NCBI GenBank assembly: GCA_003244105.1
Contig: QHBK01000019.1
Coordinates: 124,001-188,000, forward strand
Reading direction: 5' to 3'
Length of the DNA: 64,000 bases
Source: Candidatus Eremiobacter antarcticus
GTDB taxonomy: Bacteria; Vulcanimicrobiota; Vulcanimicrobiia; Eremiobacterales; Eremiobacteraceae
Positions within the stretch are counted from its first letter, which is position 1. Every line of letters begins with the position of its first letter. The notes beneath the pieces are model-generated. The model was given only the letters and a program-made list of their open reading frames with translations. It was not told the origin of the DNA and searched no databases. Made by a program: the position numbers and the translations under genes. This document shows positions 26,657 through 35,603 of this stretch, piece by piece.

Positions 26657-27328
26657 ATGCGCGTCCGAGCCCGCACGCTGCGCACCGCCGCCGCCATCAC
26701 CATAGGCCTTGCGTCGATGACGGCGTGGGGGTGCGCGCAACCCATCACGCGCTGGATGGTCGAGCTGCGAACATCGCAAGGCGATCAAGCGATGAAGAGA
26801 CCGAATTTGGCCGACGCAGAAAAAGAATACAAGTTGGCGCTGGCGTTGGACCCGCACAACGCTCACGCTCGGGCCGGCCTGGCCAAGGTGCTGTACTTGA
26901 AGGCGAACGAGTACTTCCGAGCGAGCAAGTTGGACGAAGCTGACATCGAGATCAAGCGGTCGTTGCGGCTCGTGCCGAGCGACGCCGGCACGCAGGCGCT
27001 CGCCGGCAGAATCGAGCAAGCCAAGATCCGCAGAGAGATCGTGATCTCAAACTATCCCCTGTACGGATCCCTGCGTGCTTCCTTGAACCCGGCGTTTAAG
27101 GTCATCACGGCCACCAATCTGGAAATCGAAAAGCAGATCAAGCTGTTCGCGAGCGACTACGATACCGCGCACCTCACGCGCGCCATCCTCGAATCGTACG
27201 ATTTGCAGGACGAGGCGCATCGCATGGCGCTGCGGCTCATCGCCTACCGCAGCCTCGTGCAGTCAGGCGGCTCGAAGGCGCGGGCGCCGATCCAAAGCCA
27301 GACGCCCAGTCTTTTGCCCGTTCCTTAG
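26657..27328 (+). CDS. TPR-containing putative lipoprotein
   Basis: About 223 residues. The N-terminus RVRARTLRTAAAITIGLASM followed by TAWGC looks like a signal with a lipobox-like Cys, though TAWGC is not classical. A TPR unit follows (DAEKEYKLALALDPHNAHARAGLAKV) and a second one after it. The C-terminal third is helical with no known family. Two upstream in-frame ATGs (26630, 26642) are possible; I choose the one that begins the signal sequence. It overlaps nothing functionally decisive. Its stop codon overlaps the stop of the convergent glycosyltransferase gene by four bases. Confidence 0.7.
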   Translation: MRVRARTLRTAAAITIGLASMTAWGCAQPITRWMVELRTSQGDQAMKRPNLADAEKEYKLALALDPHNAHARAGLAKVLYLKANEYFRASKLDEADIEIKRSLRLVPSDAGTQALAGRIEQAKIRREIVISNYPLYGSLRASLNPAFKVITATNLEIEKQIKLFASDYDTAHLTRAILESYDLQDEAHRMALRLIAYRSLVQSGGSKARAPIQSQTPSLLPVP

Positions 27329-28893
27329 CGAGGCGCGGAAGCGTTCGCTCCCGTCGCCGCGTTCGCCGGCTCTTTGTGTGCGAAATGCCGGAAGTCGTAG
27401 ACCTGCCAGCCCGAGCGCACCGGCACGCGCCGATAGCGCTGCATGAACGCGTAGAGCTGCTTGTTCGCCCGGAAGCGTGGCACTTCGAGCGCCACAAAGT
27501 AGCGGGCGCCTTTGTTGATCGCGCTCGTCATGTCGTGGACGTTCCACAGGAGCGGGTCTTCCTCCCAACCGCGGCGTCCGATCGTGTACAGCACGGACGG
27601 ATCGTAGTGTCCCATCACGATGAGCGAGCCCGGGGCGAGCCTGCTGCGCAGTTCCGTCGCGGCCGAGTAGACCGGCCGGCTCCACGTGTAATACGGATGC
27701 ACGGCGAGCATGCCGGCGTAGCAGGTGAGGAAGAGTGCCGCCGCCATCGCGGCGTACCCGCCGAAGGAACGGCTCGTGCGCGGCGCGAGCAGGGACAGCA
27801 GATGATCCAATGCGCCCGAGGCGTACAGCGCGGCGAAGGGCACGAACGGCATCAGGTAATAGTCGACGCGCTCAACGTTGACGACGACGAACGCGTACAA
27901 GCACAGTGCGGCGAACCAGGCGCCGAAAAAGCACGCTCGAAAGCGGCCATGCTCGGCCTCGCGTGCGGTGCCATCCGCGTTGACCGTCGACGAGAATAGC
28001 GGCGGTTGCGTGAACGATGCCAGCAGCGTGAGTCCAAACAGCACCGGCCCCAAGATGGTGGTCGACAGCATTTTCGCAAGCGCGAGCGTCGCCTGCAACC
28101 CTACAAGCAGCGCTGCGGGCCGCGCGAGCTCGAGCCGCAGGGTGGGAAGGACGTGCTTGAGCGTGATGCCGGAAGCCCAATGCCATTCGGCGATCGCGCT
28201 CACGTGATGCAAGTACGCTGCGAGCGGCAGCAGCGAGGCGGCCAGCAAGACGTAGGGCGACCAGTCGCTGAACACGCGAGCGCGCGAACGCGCGACGGAC
28301 ACAGCCAGCATAGGGGCGAGCAGCAACAGCGCTGGCGGCTTGGCAAGCCATGCCAGCGCCGCGAACAGCGTCGCCAACGCGAAATCGCCCGCCCGGCGGC
28401 GAGCGCACCATCTCCACCAGAACAGCAGCGCGCCGAAGCCGAAGAAGATCATGTCGCTCTCCGGGAGGATGGCGCGCCCGTAATACACCGCGCCCGGCGT
28501 AATGGCGAACAGCAAGGCGGCGATGAGCCCGGCGCGCCGGGAATACAGTTCGGCTCCAAGCGCGAACAGCAAGGGAATCGTCGCCAGGCTGAACGCGATG
28601 ACGATGAGCCGCAAGAAGATCTCGTGCACGCCGAAGATGCGATAGAGCTGCGCCGCCAGATACGGCACGATCTGCAGCTCGAGCTCGACGTAGTTCGGCG
28701 GCGGACCGTCGTAGTCGGTCTGGGGATAGAAGATGTTGTTCTGAAGCGTGGCAAAATTGCGCGCGATGGCGGACTCGTCGCCTTGGCGCCATCCGGGGTG
28801 GTCGAGGATCGGACTGCGCACGTGGTAGAGGCGCAAAGTAAGGCCCAAGACGATGATGAGGATGAGCGCTGCGCCGAGGCGGGCGCGCGTCAC
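27325..28893 (-). CDS. ArnT/PMT-like GT-C glycosyltransferase (GT39/GT83)
   Basis: A 522-residue membrane glycosyltransferase with about ten helices. The first periplasmic loop has the catalytic region HPGWRQGDESAIARNF with the Asp-Glu pair, and later YYGRAILPESDM and VDYYLMPFVPF as in ArnT-like proteins. Such enzymes move a sugar from a polyprenyl-phosphate donor to lipid or protein on the outer face of the membrane. The GTG at 28893 overlaps the stop of the GtrA gene (GTGA), so I use it instead of the longer frame. It is the last gene of a three-gene glycosylation operon. Confidence 0.9.
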   Translation of the reverse strand: MTRARLGAALILIIVLGLTLRLYHVRSPILDHPGWRQGDESAIARNFATLQNNIFYPQTDYDGPPPNYVELELQIVPYLAAQLYRIFGVHEIFLRLIVIAFSLATIPLLFALGAELYSRRAGLIAALLFAITPGAVYYGRAILPESDMIFFGFGALLFWWRWCARRRAGDFALATLFAALAWLAKPPALLLLAPMLAVSVARSRARVFSDWSPYVLLAASLLPLAAYLHHVSAIAEWHWASGITLKHVLPTLRLELARPAALLVGLQATLALAKMLSTTILGPVLFGLTLLASFTQPPLFSSTVNADGTAREAEHGRFRACFFGAWFAALCLYAFVVVNVERVDYYLMPFVPFAALYASGALDHLLSLLAPRTSRSFGGYAAMAAALFLTCYAGMLAVHPYYTWSRPVYSAATELRSRLAPGSLIVMGHYDPSVLYTIGRRGWEEDPLLWNVHDMTSAINKGARYFVALEVPRFRANKQLYAFMQRYRRVPVRSGWQVYDFRHFAHKEPANAATGANASAPR

Positions 28894-29312
28894 GTAGGCT
28901 TGTGCGTCAGCGGTTGATGGGTGTGGCGAAACGTCCAGAACTTGTTCCCGAAGAAATTCCAGCCCATGCCGACGCTCGTCGCGATCAGCCACGCTGCCGA
29001 GTTACGCAGCGGCATCGGGGGCAAGTGACGCTCGGCGAAGACGATGACGACCTCGCTGATGCACAGCGCGACCGCGGAAACGGTGATGAATTGGCCCAGT
29101 TCTTTCCAGGGGTGGCCACGCGAGCGAAACGTCCAGTGGCGGTTCCACCAGTAGTTGTTGACGCCGCCCAAGATAAATCCGATGGCATAGGCGATCCAAA
29201 CGGCGAACTGCAGGTGCAAGAAGAGATGGTAGACGGCGAAGTTGACAATCGTTCCTGACGTACCGACCACGCCGAACTTCAGGAACTGCCTGACTCCGCG
29301 GCGCGCCATCAT
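28890..29312 (-). CDS. GtrA family membrane protein
   Basis: A 140-residue protein with four membrane segments of the GtrA family, thought to flip or help flip polyprenyl-phosphate-linked sugars. FLKFGVVGTSGTIVNFAVYH at the N-terminus and WNRHWTFRS and WNFFGNKFWTFR in the two halves are typical. It sits between a PIG-V-like and an ArnT-like glycosyltransferase in one operon. The GtrB-type synthase that normally accompanies GtrA is not adjacent. Confidence 0.93.
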   Translation of the reverse strand: MMARRGVRQFLKFGVVGTSGTIVNFAVYHLFLHLQFAVWIAYAIGFILGGVNNYWWNRHWTFRSRGHPWKELGQFITVSAVALCISEVVIVFAERHLPPMPLRNSAAWLIATSVGMGWNFFGNKFWTFRHTHQPLTHKPT

Positions 29313-29326
29313 CTACGGCGCGACGC

Positions 29327-30871
29327 TCAAGCGAGCCAATACCAGTCTGCGAACAAGACCGTGAACAAACCCAGCAGCGGCAGTGAGAGCGACACGATCG
29401 CCGAGTTGATCAACGGGTTGCGCCCCCAGATGGCCATCAGCATGAACGCGGGAAAGATGACCAGCACGAAGCGCGGCATGCTCATCAGGCTGGCGGTGGA
29501 CATCGGCACCAAGAGCGAGGCAGCGAAATACCACGCGTATGACGGCCGAAGCGTCCGGAATGCCACTACCATCAACGCCAAAAAGGCGAAGGTGAAGGCC
29601 AGTTCGATGAGGTGGTTGATGCTGCCGCTCGACGCCAACGGATAGCCTACGAACTCTTTGAAGGTGTTGTAGATGCTCACCCAGGGTGCGGCCAGATGGC
29701 GATTCCAGTGGTGCTGGATCTTCAAGAAGAACAGGGGGTCGCCGACGATCGCGTACAGGTACGCCATGTAGCCGAAAAGCCCCATGGGAACGACAGCGAG
29801 CCCGATGACGCCGCGCGCCAGGGATGTGTCGTGGCGTTCCTTCCAACCGCGCCACATCTCATAGGCAAGCGGTATGGCCGTCAAAACGCCTTCAACGCGC
29901 GTCAGCGAAGCAAGCGCTCCGAATACGCCGCTCGTGATGTAGTTGCCGCGCCGCGCGTAATACACCGATGCGACGGTGAGCGCGAAAAACAGCGACTCGG
30001 TATAGACGGCCGAGAAGAAGATGGCCGTTGGGAAGATGGCGGTGTAGAAGATCGCGTGGTAGGCGATCGTGTCGTCGCCGAACTCCAGCTTGACGAGCGA
30101 GTACAGGTACGCGAGGGCGGCGAAGAAGGCGAGGTTTGAGATCACAAGCCCGGCCGTCAGATGATCGCCGATGAGACCGCCAAGGACGTGCACCAAGTAC
30201 GGGTAGAGCGGGAAGAAGGCCATATCTTTGCCCTGATATCCGTCCGTCGCGATCGTGAGATAATGTTGCGCGTCCCAGCGTCCCCACACGTCGAGCAATC
30301 CGTGAGCCGCGCTCCAATGCTGGCCCTGGCGCTGGCCGATGACGATGGATGCCAAGGGCGCGATGATGATCAGCGGCAAGCGAGTGGCGACGAACACCGT
30401 CGCGACGTGGTGCATCATCGCCTGGTGTCGCGCGAGCAATCCGATCTTCGCGGCGAGGCACAACAACAGCAAGCCGCCGGCGAGCTCCGACGCGGACGTC
30501 AACGACGGCGGCATGTTGAAGAGGTACAGCCACAGGCCGATCAGTGGTGCATAGCTCCATGCATCGCCGCGCAGCATCTCTTCCAACGGCAGGTCGAAGC
30601 GCGAACTGAGAAGCCGCGAATACCCGTACCAAAGGCCGAAGGACGCCACGGTCAACCCGATGACGAGCAGCGCGAGCGCAAGGTCGGAGCGAGCAGCGTC
30701 TAGGTGCCGGTGGGTCGCGACCACATACCAGGCAAAAACGCCGGCGCTGATCCCCGACGCGAGAATGACCGCCCCGCTGAGCCACGTGCTGCGGAGAAGC
30801 GAGAGATGCGTCCTTGGGGGCTCGGCGGCCGTTCCTTCGGTGAAGCGGGGCGTCGTTACAGCGGCGTCCAC
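29327..30871 (-). CDS. PIG-V-like mannosyltransferase family membrane protein
   Basis: GT-C membrane glycosyltransferase of 514 residues, with more than ten hydrophobic segments. The signature WGRWDAQHYLTIATDGY and AFFPLYPYLVHVLGG matches the PIG-V/GPI mannosyltransferase II-like family found in bacteria, in which the Asp of WDAQ is the catalytic candidate. It starts at GTG, and the adjacent upstream gene is divergent with only 86 bases between starts, so the promoters must overlap. It is the first gene of the GtrA operon. Confidence 0.88.
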   Translation of the reverse strand: MDAAVTTPRFTEGTAAEPPRTHLSLLRSTWLSGAVILASGISAGVFAWYVVATHRHLDAARSDLALALLVIGLTVASFGLWYGYSRLLSSRFDLPLEEMLRGDAWSYAPLIGLWLYLFNMPPSLTSASELAGGLLLLCLAAKIGLLARHQAMMHHVATVFVATRLPLIIIAPLASIVIGQRQGQHWSAAHGLLDVWGRWDAQHYLTIATDGYQGKDMAFFPLYPYLVHVLGGLIGDHLTAGLVISNLAFFAALAYLYSLVKLEFGDDTIAYHAIFYTAIFPTAIFFSAVYTESLFFALTVASVYYARRGNYITSGVFGALASLTRVEGVLTAIPLAYEMWRGWKERHDTSLARGVIGLAVVPMGLFGYMAYLYAIVGDPLFFLKIQHHWNRHLAAPWVSIYNTFKEFVGYPLASSGSINHLIELAFTFAFLALMVVAFRTLRPSYAWYFAASLLVPMSTASLMSMPRFVLVIFPAFMLMAIWGRNPLINSAIVSLSLPLLGLFTVLFADWYWLA

Positions 30872-30957
30872 GGGCTGTCGGGTTCGCCGTTGCGCTAGTG
30901 CGCCCTTTCCTCGCGTCGTTCCGAGGGATTGCGCACAGGTTGGAAAAGTTGCGCGCT

Positions 30958-31836
30958 ATGATTACAGCCGCGACGGCAGCGCTCTTCGCAGCGAGCATCA
31001 CGCTGCTGACGAGCGATCCGACCATCGCTGACAGTTCCGCCACAGCGCCGCCAGCGCCGGCCACCCCGGCTGCTGGAGTGCAAAGCGGCGTCTTCCTTTC
31101 CTACAATGTGGACAAATCGGGGACGTCCGTGACCATCGAGCACGCCGGCCACCCGACGGCTATCGCGCTGGCCCGCGATGCCGTGACGCGCGAACGGGCC
31201 GCGGGCGATCAATGGCATGTGACCTCGCTTGCGTCGTTGCAGCCCGGTGAGCCGGTCTCGTTGCAGCTGACGCCGGACGGCGTCGCCCACGGCATCGATG
31301 CGGAATATCAGATCGTCAGCACCCGCCTCATCGTCCATAAGAACGACTCGATCATCACGTCGTCGGGCGACGTCTACACCCTCACGGGCAAAGCGGCGCA
31401 ATCGCAAACGCCTCTCGACCTCGGCACGTACCTCCTTTTGCGAGTGGATCCTCAGACTAACCGAGCATTCGATCTGGCCGCGTCCACGCAGCCGTTCGCC
31501 GCGGCTGGCAACGCAAACAAGATCACGGTCACCTTCGTCGTCAGCGTGCCCGTCAACACGCCGCCATCCGACGTCATCTACCTGTCGAGCAACACGACCA
31601 ACTGGAGTCCCAACGGCGTGCGCATGTCACCGCTGACCGGCAATCGCTGGACAGCGGCGCTTGCGCTGCCTGCCGGATCATCGCTGCAATACAAATACAC
31701 GCGTGGTTCTTGGTCGACCGACGAACGAAATGCGGCCGGCATAGAAATCGCCAATCGCAGCTTATCGGTGGTGAAGAGCGGGGCCGCTCAAGCGATCAAA
31801 GACACGGTCGCGCGCTGGGCCGACCTGCCGTCCTGA
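30958..31836 (+). CDS. Exported protein with CBM20-like starch-binding domain
   Basis: A 292-residue secreted protein. A hydrophobic signal starts at the chosen ATG (residues 2-24). A GTG at 30898 would add 20 residues and spoil the signal, so I prefer the ATG. Residues about 40-195 are an unrecognised domain. Residues about 205-275 resemble a CBM20/starch-binding beta-sandwich: YLSSNTTNWSPNG, then LPAGSSLQYKYTRGSW and the NAAGIEIANRSL strand. No catalytic domain is present. It may bind storage or surface glucans. It is followed closely by glpX, which has its own strong ribosome binding site. Confidence 0.75.
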   Translation: MITAATAALFAASITLLTSDPTIADSSATAPPAPATPAAGVQSGVFLSYNVDKSGTSVTIEHAGHPTAIALARDAVTRERAAGDQWHVTSLASLQPGEPVSLQLTPDGVAHGIDAEYQIVSTRLIVHKNDSIITSSGDVYTLTGKAAQSQTPLDLGTYLLLRVDPQTNRAFDLAASTQPFAAAGNANKITVTFVVSVPVNTPPSDVIYLSSNTTNWSPNGVRMSPLTGNRWTAALALPAGSSLQYKYTRGSWSTDERNAAGIEIANRSLSVVKSGAAQAIKDTVARWADLPS

Positions 31837-31881
31837 CAAGGGCGCAAGGCCGCACCACCAACGAACAAAGGAGATCATCGA

Positions 31882-32838
31882 ATGGATACGCTCGATTTCG
31901 TCAAGGTCACGGAAGCGGCCGCGCTGGCAGCGTCACGCTGGATGGGCAAAGGCGAGCGCGATAAAGCCGACGGCGCGGCGGTGGAAAAGATGCGCGCCAC
32001 GCTGAACGACATGGACATTCGCGGCCGCGTCGTTATCGGCGAAGGCGAGCGCGATGAAGCGCCCATGCTGTTCATCGGCGAGGAGCTGGGCAAAGGCGGC
32101 GTCGAGGTGGACATCGCCGTCGATCCCGTCGAGGGCACGAATCTCGTCGCCAATGGCTTGCCGAACTCCATCGCAGTGTTGGCGGTGACGTCCAAAGGCG
32201 GCTTGCTCAACGCGCCGGACACGTACATGGAGAAGCTGGCCGTGGGTCCCAAGGCGGCAGAGGTCGTGCACATCGACGCGAGCGTCTCGGAAAATCTGGA
32301 GCTGGTGGCAAACGCGCTGGAGCGCTCGGTGGGTGACATCACGGTCGTGATCCTTGACCGGCCGCGTCACAAGAGGCTGATCGAAGACGTGCGCGCGGCC
32401 GGCGCCAAGATACGTCTGATCTCGGACGGCGATGTCGACGCGGCCATCGCGACCGCGATCGACGGCACCGGCATCCACGTCGCGATGGGCACGGGCGGCG
32501 CGCCTGAGGGCGTGCTCGCGGCGGCCGCCCTGCGATGCTTGGGCGGCGGTTTCATGGGCCGTCTCAAGCCCCGCAATGAAGAAGAAGCCAAGCGCGCGTT
32601 GGACATGGGCTTCGACGACGTCAACAAGGTGCTCAAGATGGAAGATCTCGTGAAGAAAGACGACATCACGTTCGTCGCGACTGGAATCACCGACGGCGAC
32701 TTGGTGCGCGGCGTGCGCTTCTTCGGCAACGGCGCGCGCACGCACTCGATCATCATGAACAGCCGCTCGAGCACCGTGCGCTTCGTGGAGACCGTCCATC
32801 GCTTCCGGGCCGGGGCGTTCCGGGTCAGGCAGCACTGA
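31882..32838 (+). CDS. glpX: Fructose-1,6-bisphosphatase class II
   Basis: GlpX-type phosphatase of 318 residues, which removes the 1-phosphate of fructose-1,6-bisphosphate in gluconeogenesis (some also hydrolyse sedoheptulose bisphosphate). The metal and phosphate motifs VVIGEGERDEAPML and DIAVDPVEGTN are present, and GDVDAAIATA and GTGGAPEGVLAAAALRC complete the core. The ribosome binding site AAAGGAG precedes the ATG. The TGA stop overlaps a CTG that appears to start the next gene. Confidence 0.97.
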   Translation: MDTLDFVKVTEAAALAASRWMGKGERDKADGAAVEKMRATLNDMDIRGRVVIGEGERDEAPMLFIGEELGKGGVEVDIAVDPVEGTNLVANGLPNSIAVLAVTSKGGLLNAPDTYMEKLAVGPKAAEVVHIDASVSENLELVANALERSVGDITVVILDRPRHKRLIEDVRAAGAKIRLISDGDVDAAIATAIDGTGIHVAMGTGGAPEGVLAAAALRCLGGGFMGRLKPRNEEEAKRALDMGFDDVNKVLKMEDLVKKDDITFVATGITDGDLVRGVRFFGNGARTHSIIMNSRSSTVRFVETVHRFRAGAFRVRQH

Positions 32839-33350
32839 AGCTACCGGCCTGCATCACGCCTGACGCGATCTTCGACCGCGTCGAAGATATCGATCTCGCG
32901 CTCTTGCGCGCCTGGGATATCCGCGGGCTTGTGCTGGATCTGGACAACACGATCGTGCCCTGGCATACGAGCGATCTGCGCCCTTCCATATCCGCATGGT
33001 TTGCCGGCCTGGTTCAGGGTGGCGTCCGCGGCTGTCTGCTGACGAACAATTACGGCAAACAGGCCTCTGTGGTCGCGCGCGCCTTAGGGACGCCCATCGT
33101 GCTTGGAGCGTTGAAGCCTGTACCGTTTGGCTATCGCCGCTCGCTGGAGCACTTGCAGATCGAAGCACGGCACGCGCTCGGCGTAGGCGATCAGCTGTAC
33201 ACGGACGTGTTGGGAGCTAAGCTCGCCGGCATGCGAGCTGCTCTGGTGCAACCGATCGGCCGCCGCGAGTTTCCCACGACCAGGCTGATGCGCGTGTTCG
33301 AGCGCCCGGTGCTGGAGCATCTGCGCCGCGGCGGCATGCCCGGAGCATAA
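32835..33350 (+). CDS. YqeG-type HAD phosphatase, probable CTG start
   Basis: HAD-superfamily phosphatase of 171 residues. The nucleophile motif LVLDLDNTIVPW is near residue 32, LTNNYGK is motif II, KPVPFGYRR contains the motif III Lys, and GVGDQLYTDVLGA is motif IV. The YqeG N-terminal stretch ITPDAIFDRVEDIDLALL is encoded upstream of the only TTG (32904), which would truncate the protein directly before the catalytic motif. The frame has no ATG or GTG; CTG at 32835 overlaps the glpX TGA as CTGA and is the likely start, with AGG five bases upstream. A yqeG gene beside aroE is also seen in Firmicutes. Confidence 0.85.
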   Translation: MKLPACITPDAIFDRVEDIDLALLRAWDIRGLVLDLDNTIVPWHTSDLRPSISAWFAGLVQGGVRGCLLTNNYGKQASVVARALGTPIVLGALKPVPFGYRRSLEHLQIEARHALGVGDQLYTDVLGAKLAGMRAALVQPIGRREFPTTRLMRVFERPVLEHLRRGGMPGA

Positions 33351-33364
33351 CGGCACCGCCGGAA

Positions 33365-34168
33365 GTGCGTTACGCTCTGATCGGCTCGCCTGTCGCGCAT
33401 TCGCGTTCTCCCGCGCTTCAACTCGCGGCATTCAGCGCGTGCGGCCCCCCGGCCGTCTATGAAGCGATCGACGTTCCGGTCGCAGGTCTGGGCGACGCAA
33501 TAGCCCGTCTTCGCCGCGACACATATAAAGGATGGAACGTGACCACGCCTCTGAAGGAAGCGGTGATCGCGCATCTGGACCGGCTGACCCAGGTCGCAGC
33601 GTCGGATCGTGCCGTCAACGTCGTGCGCCGTGAACCCGACGGCAGCCTTACGGGGCACAACACGGACGGCGCCGGACTCGTACAAGCGCTCGCGGATGTG
33701 TGGTCTTGGGAGCCGCGGCATAAGAGCGCGCTCGTGCTGGGAAGCGGCCCCGCCGCGCGAGCGATCGCAAGCGCGCTGCGGATGCACGGTATCGGCTTCC
33801 TGTACTGCTGGTCTCGCAACGCGGCCGCTGCGGCGCTCATCGGTCCGCTGCCGCTGAGCAAAGACACGGCACCCATGGCCACGGATCTCGAGTCAGTCGA
33901 TGCGGCCCGTGTGGTCAAAGTCGATCTTATCGTGTCCGCTCTGCCCGCCGACGCATCCTTGCCCGCCTGGATCGCCGCCGTCGCGGACGAGCATTCGTCG
34001 GTCTTCGATTTGAACTATGACGCCGACCGATCGCCTGTGGGGGGTCTGCGGGCCGCACGCCGGTCGGACGGCGTGCCGCTGCTGCTGCATCAAGGCGCGC
34101 TTTCCTTTGCGTGGTGGACAGGCTTGCCGCAGCCGCTGGACGTCATGAGGTCAGCGCTCGGACTGTAG
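33365..34168 (+). CDS. aroE: Shikimate dehydrogenase
   Basis: Reduces 3-dehydroshikimate with NADPH in aromatic amino acid synthesis; 267 residues. Substrate-binding SPVAHSRSPALQ, the catalytic Lys in NVTTPLKEAV, and NTDGAGLVQAL are present. The nucleotide-binding loop is GSGPAARAIASAL. It starts at GTG just after the yqeG-like gene. aroC, aroK and aroB lie 20 kb away in the same window, so the pathway is only partly clustered. Confidence 0.95.
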   Translation: MRYALIGSPVAHSRSPALQLAAFSACGPPAVYEAIDVPVAGLGDAIARLRRDTYKGWNVTTPLKEAVIAHLDRLTQVAASDRAVNVVRREPDGSLTGHNTDGAGLVQALADVWSWEPRHKSALVLGSGPAARAIASALRMHGIGFLYCWSRNAAAAALIGPLPLSKDTAPMATDLESVDAARVVKVDLIVSALPADASLPAWIAAVADEHSSVFDLNYDADRSPVGGLRAARRSDGVPLLLHQGALSFAWWTGLPQPLDVMRSALGL

Positions 34169-34217
34169 CGTCGGCTGTTTCAGCCGATAATCAACAGATG
34201 CTTGGGCTCACGAGCCG

Positions 34218-35411
34218 ATGAAGACCCGAATCGGCTACATCGATGGGCTGCGCGCCATTGCGGTGCTCACCGTGATCGCCCATCACGCCGCTAAATATAA
34301 CCTGAAGCTCAACGTCGGCCCCTTGCAGCACACCTTGTATGAAGGTGCCCACGGCGTCGACCTGTTCTTCGTCATCTCCGGTTTCTGTTTGTCCTACCCG
34401 ACGCTTTTGCGGATCCGCAACGAAGGCAAAGCGCCATTCGATGTGGCTCGTTACTTCGCGCATCGGCTCCTGCGGATTTTGCCGCCCTATTACTTCGCGA
34501 TCGCGTTCTGCTGGCTCTTGTTGCTGCTGACGCTTCATTACCAATGGGTTATGCCGTTCGGAATCGTTGGCCCCCATATGAACGCCTTCGAGGTTTTCAA
34601 GCAGATGGTCTTCGCCGATCAGCAGCAGCTGTTGAACGGATCGTTTTGGTCGTTGGCGGTCGAGTTCCGTTGGTACTTCCTGTTTCCGCTGATGCTCATG
34701 CTGTGGGTGAGGTCGCCGCGCGCCTTCGGCTTGGTCGCGATCGGATGCTTCCTCGCCGCGACCCAGACTCGAGCGGCCAGCATCGACCTCGCGATCCTGC
34801 CCGCGTTCTTGCTCGGCATCGTGGCTGCGGATGTCGAAATCCAATGCCTGCCTTTGCGCCGTTTAGCGCCGCTGTTGTTCGTCCTGGCGCTGCTCGTCGC
34901 GCTGCTGCTGGAACCAAACGATCCGTGGCACTTCTACGACACAGCCCAGATCGGTTGGCAAGCTGCGGCATTCTTCTTCGTGGTCGCGGCAGGGCACAAT
35001 GCTTGGCTTCGCGCCGCGCTCAGCTGGCGTCCGTTGGTCGCCACCGGTTTGGCGTCGTACAGCCTGTACCTCATCCACGAACCGGTCATAGGATTGCTCG
35101 AGCGCAACACCGTTCTCGGTGCGCTCTCAGCGGCGGCGATCGCAACAGCGCTGGGCATTGCGTTCTGGGCGATCTTCGAGCGCCCATTGACCCAGACAGC
35201 GCTGAAACGAGTACTGACCGGTATGCTCGGCACGGCGCTGGCACGCGGCTTAAGACTGAGCGGCGTTCCCGCCCAGATCGCGCTCGAACCGGCTGGCGCG
35301 AATACCCACCTTTCCGGCGGCTCGCTGGAACTCGAAGTCATGGAAAACAGCCTGCCACGGTCGGCGCCTTCGCGCTCAGGGCAGATCGATAGGCCTGCCG
35401 CGCCGGTGTGA
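34218..35411 (+). CDS. Acyltransferase 3 family membrane protein
   Basis: Polytopic acyltransferase of 397 residues (OatA/NodX/ExoZ family), which transfers acetyl or other acyl groups to extracytoplasmic sugars. The motif RIGYIDGLRAIAVLTVIAHH carries the catalytic His pair region and GVDLFFVISGFC follows. A FWSLAVEFRWYF segment is also typical. About ten membrane segments fill the rest, and a hydrophilic tail of 45 residues ends the protein. It probably acetylates a surface glycan made by the neighbouring glycosyltransferases, but the target is not shown. Confidence 0.9.
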   Translation: MKTRIGYIDGLRAIAVLTVIAHHAAKYNLKLNVGPLQHTLYEGAHGVDLFFVISGFCLSYPTLLRIRNEGKAPFDVARYFAHRLLRILPPYYFAIAFCWLLLLLTLHYQWVMPFGIVGPHMNAFEVFKQMVFADQQQLLNGSFWSLAVEFRWYFLFPLMLMLWVRSPRAFGLVAIGCFLAATQTRAASIDLAILPAFLLGIVAADVEIQCLPLRRLAPLLFVLALLVALLLEPNDPWHFYDTAQIGWQAAAFFFVVAAGHNAWLRAALSWRPLVATGLASYSLYLIHEPVIGLLERNTVLGALSAAAIATALGIAFWAIFERPLTQTALKRVLTGMLGTALARGLRLSGVPAQIALEPAGANTHLSGGSLELEVMENSLPRSAPSRSGQIDRPAAPV

Positions 35412-35603
35412 GAGCCGTCACTGCGCTACGCTCGACATCCAGCGCTGTCGTCGGTCGCACCCGCAACGTGATGGAATCATCGCCGCCTATTGACGGTTGC
35501 CGCCTTGCCGATGACTAGGAAAGAGTCCGCGTGGGAGTCTGCGCCGGGGATAGAGGCGCCGTCTTATCGGCTTTGTCCCGCCCCTTTACGAATTGAGCGA
35601 ATT

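Noticed and set aside
27376-28917. Several 200-300 codon plus-strand frames opposite the ArnT-like gene
   Set aside because: Arg/His-rich composition and antisense position to a well-conserved membrane enzyme mark them as shadows.
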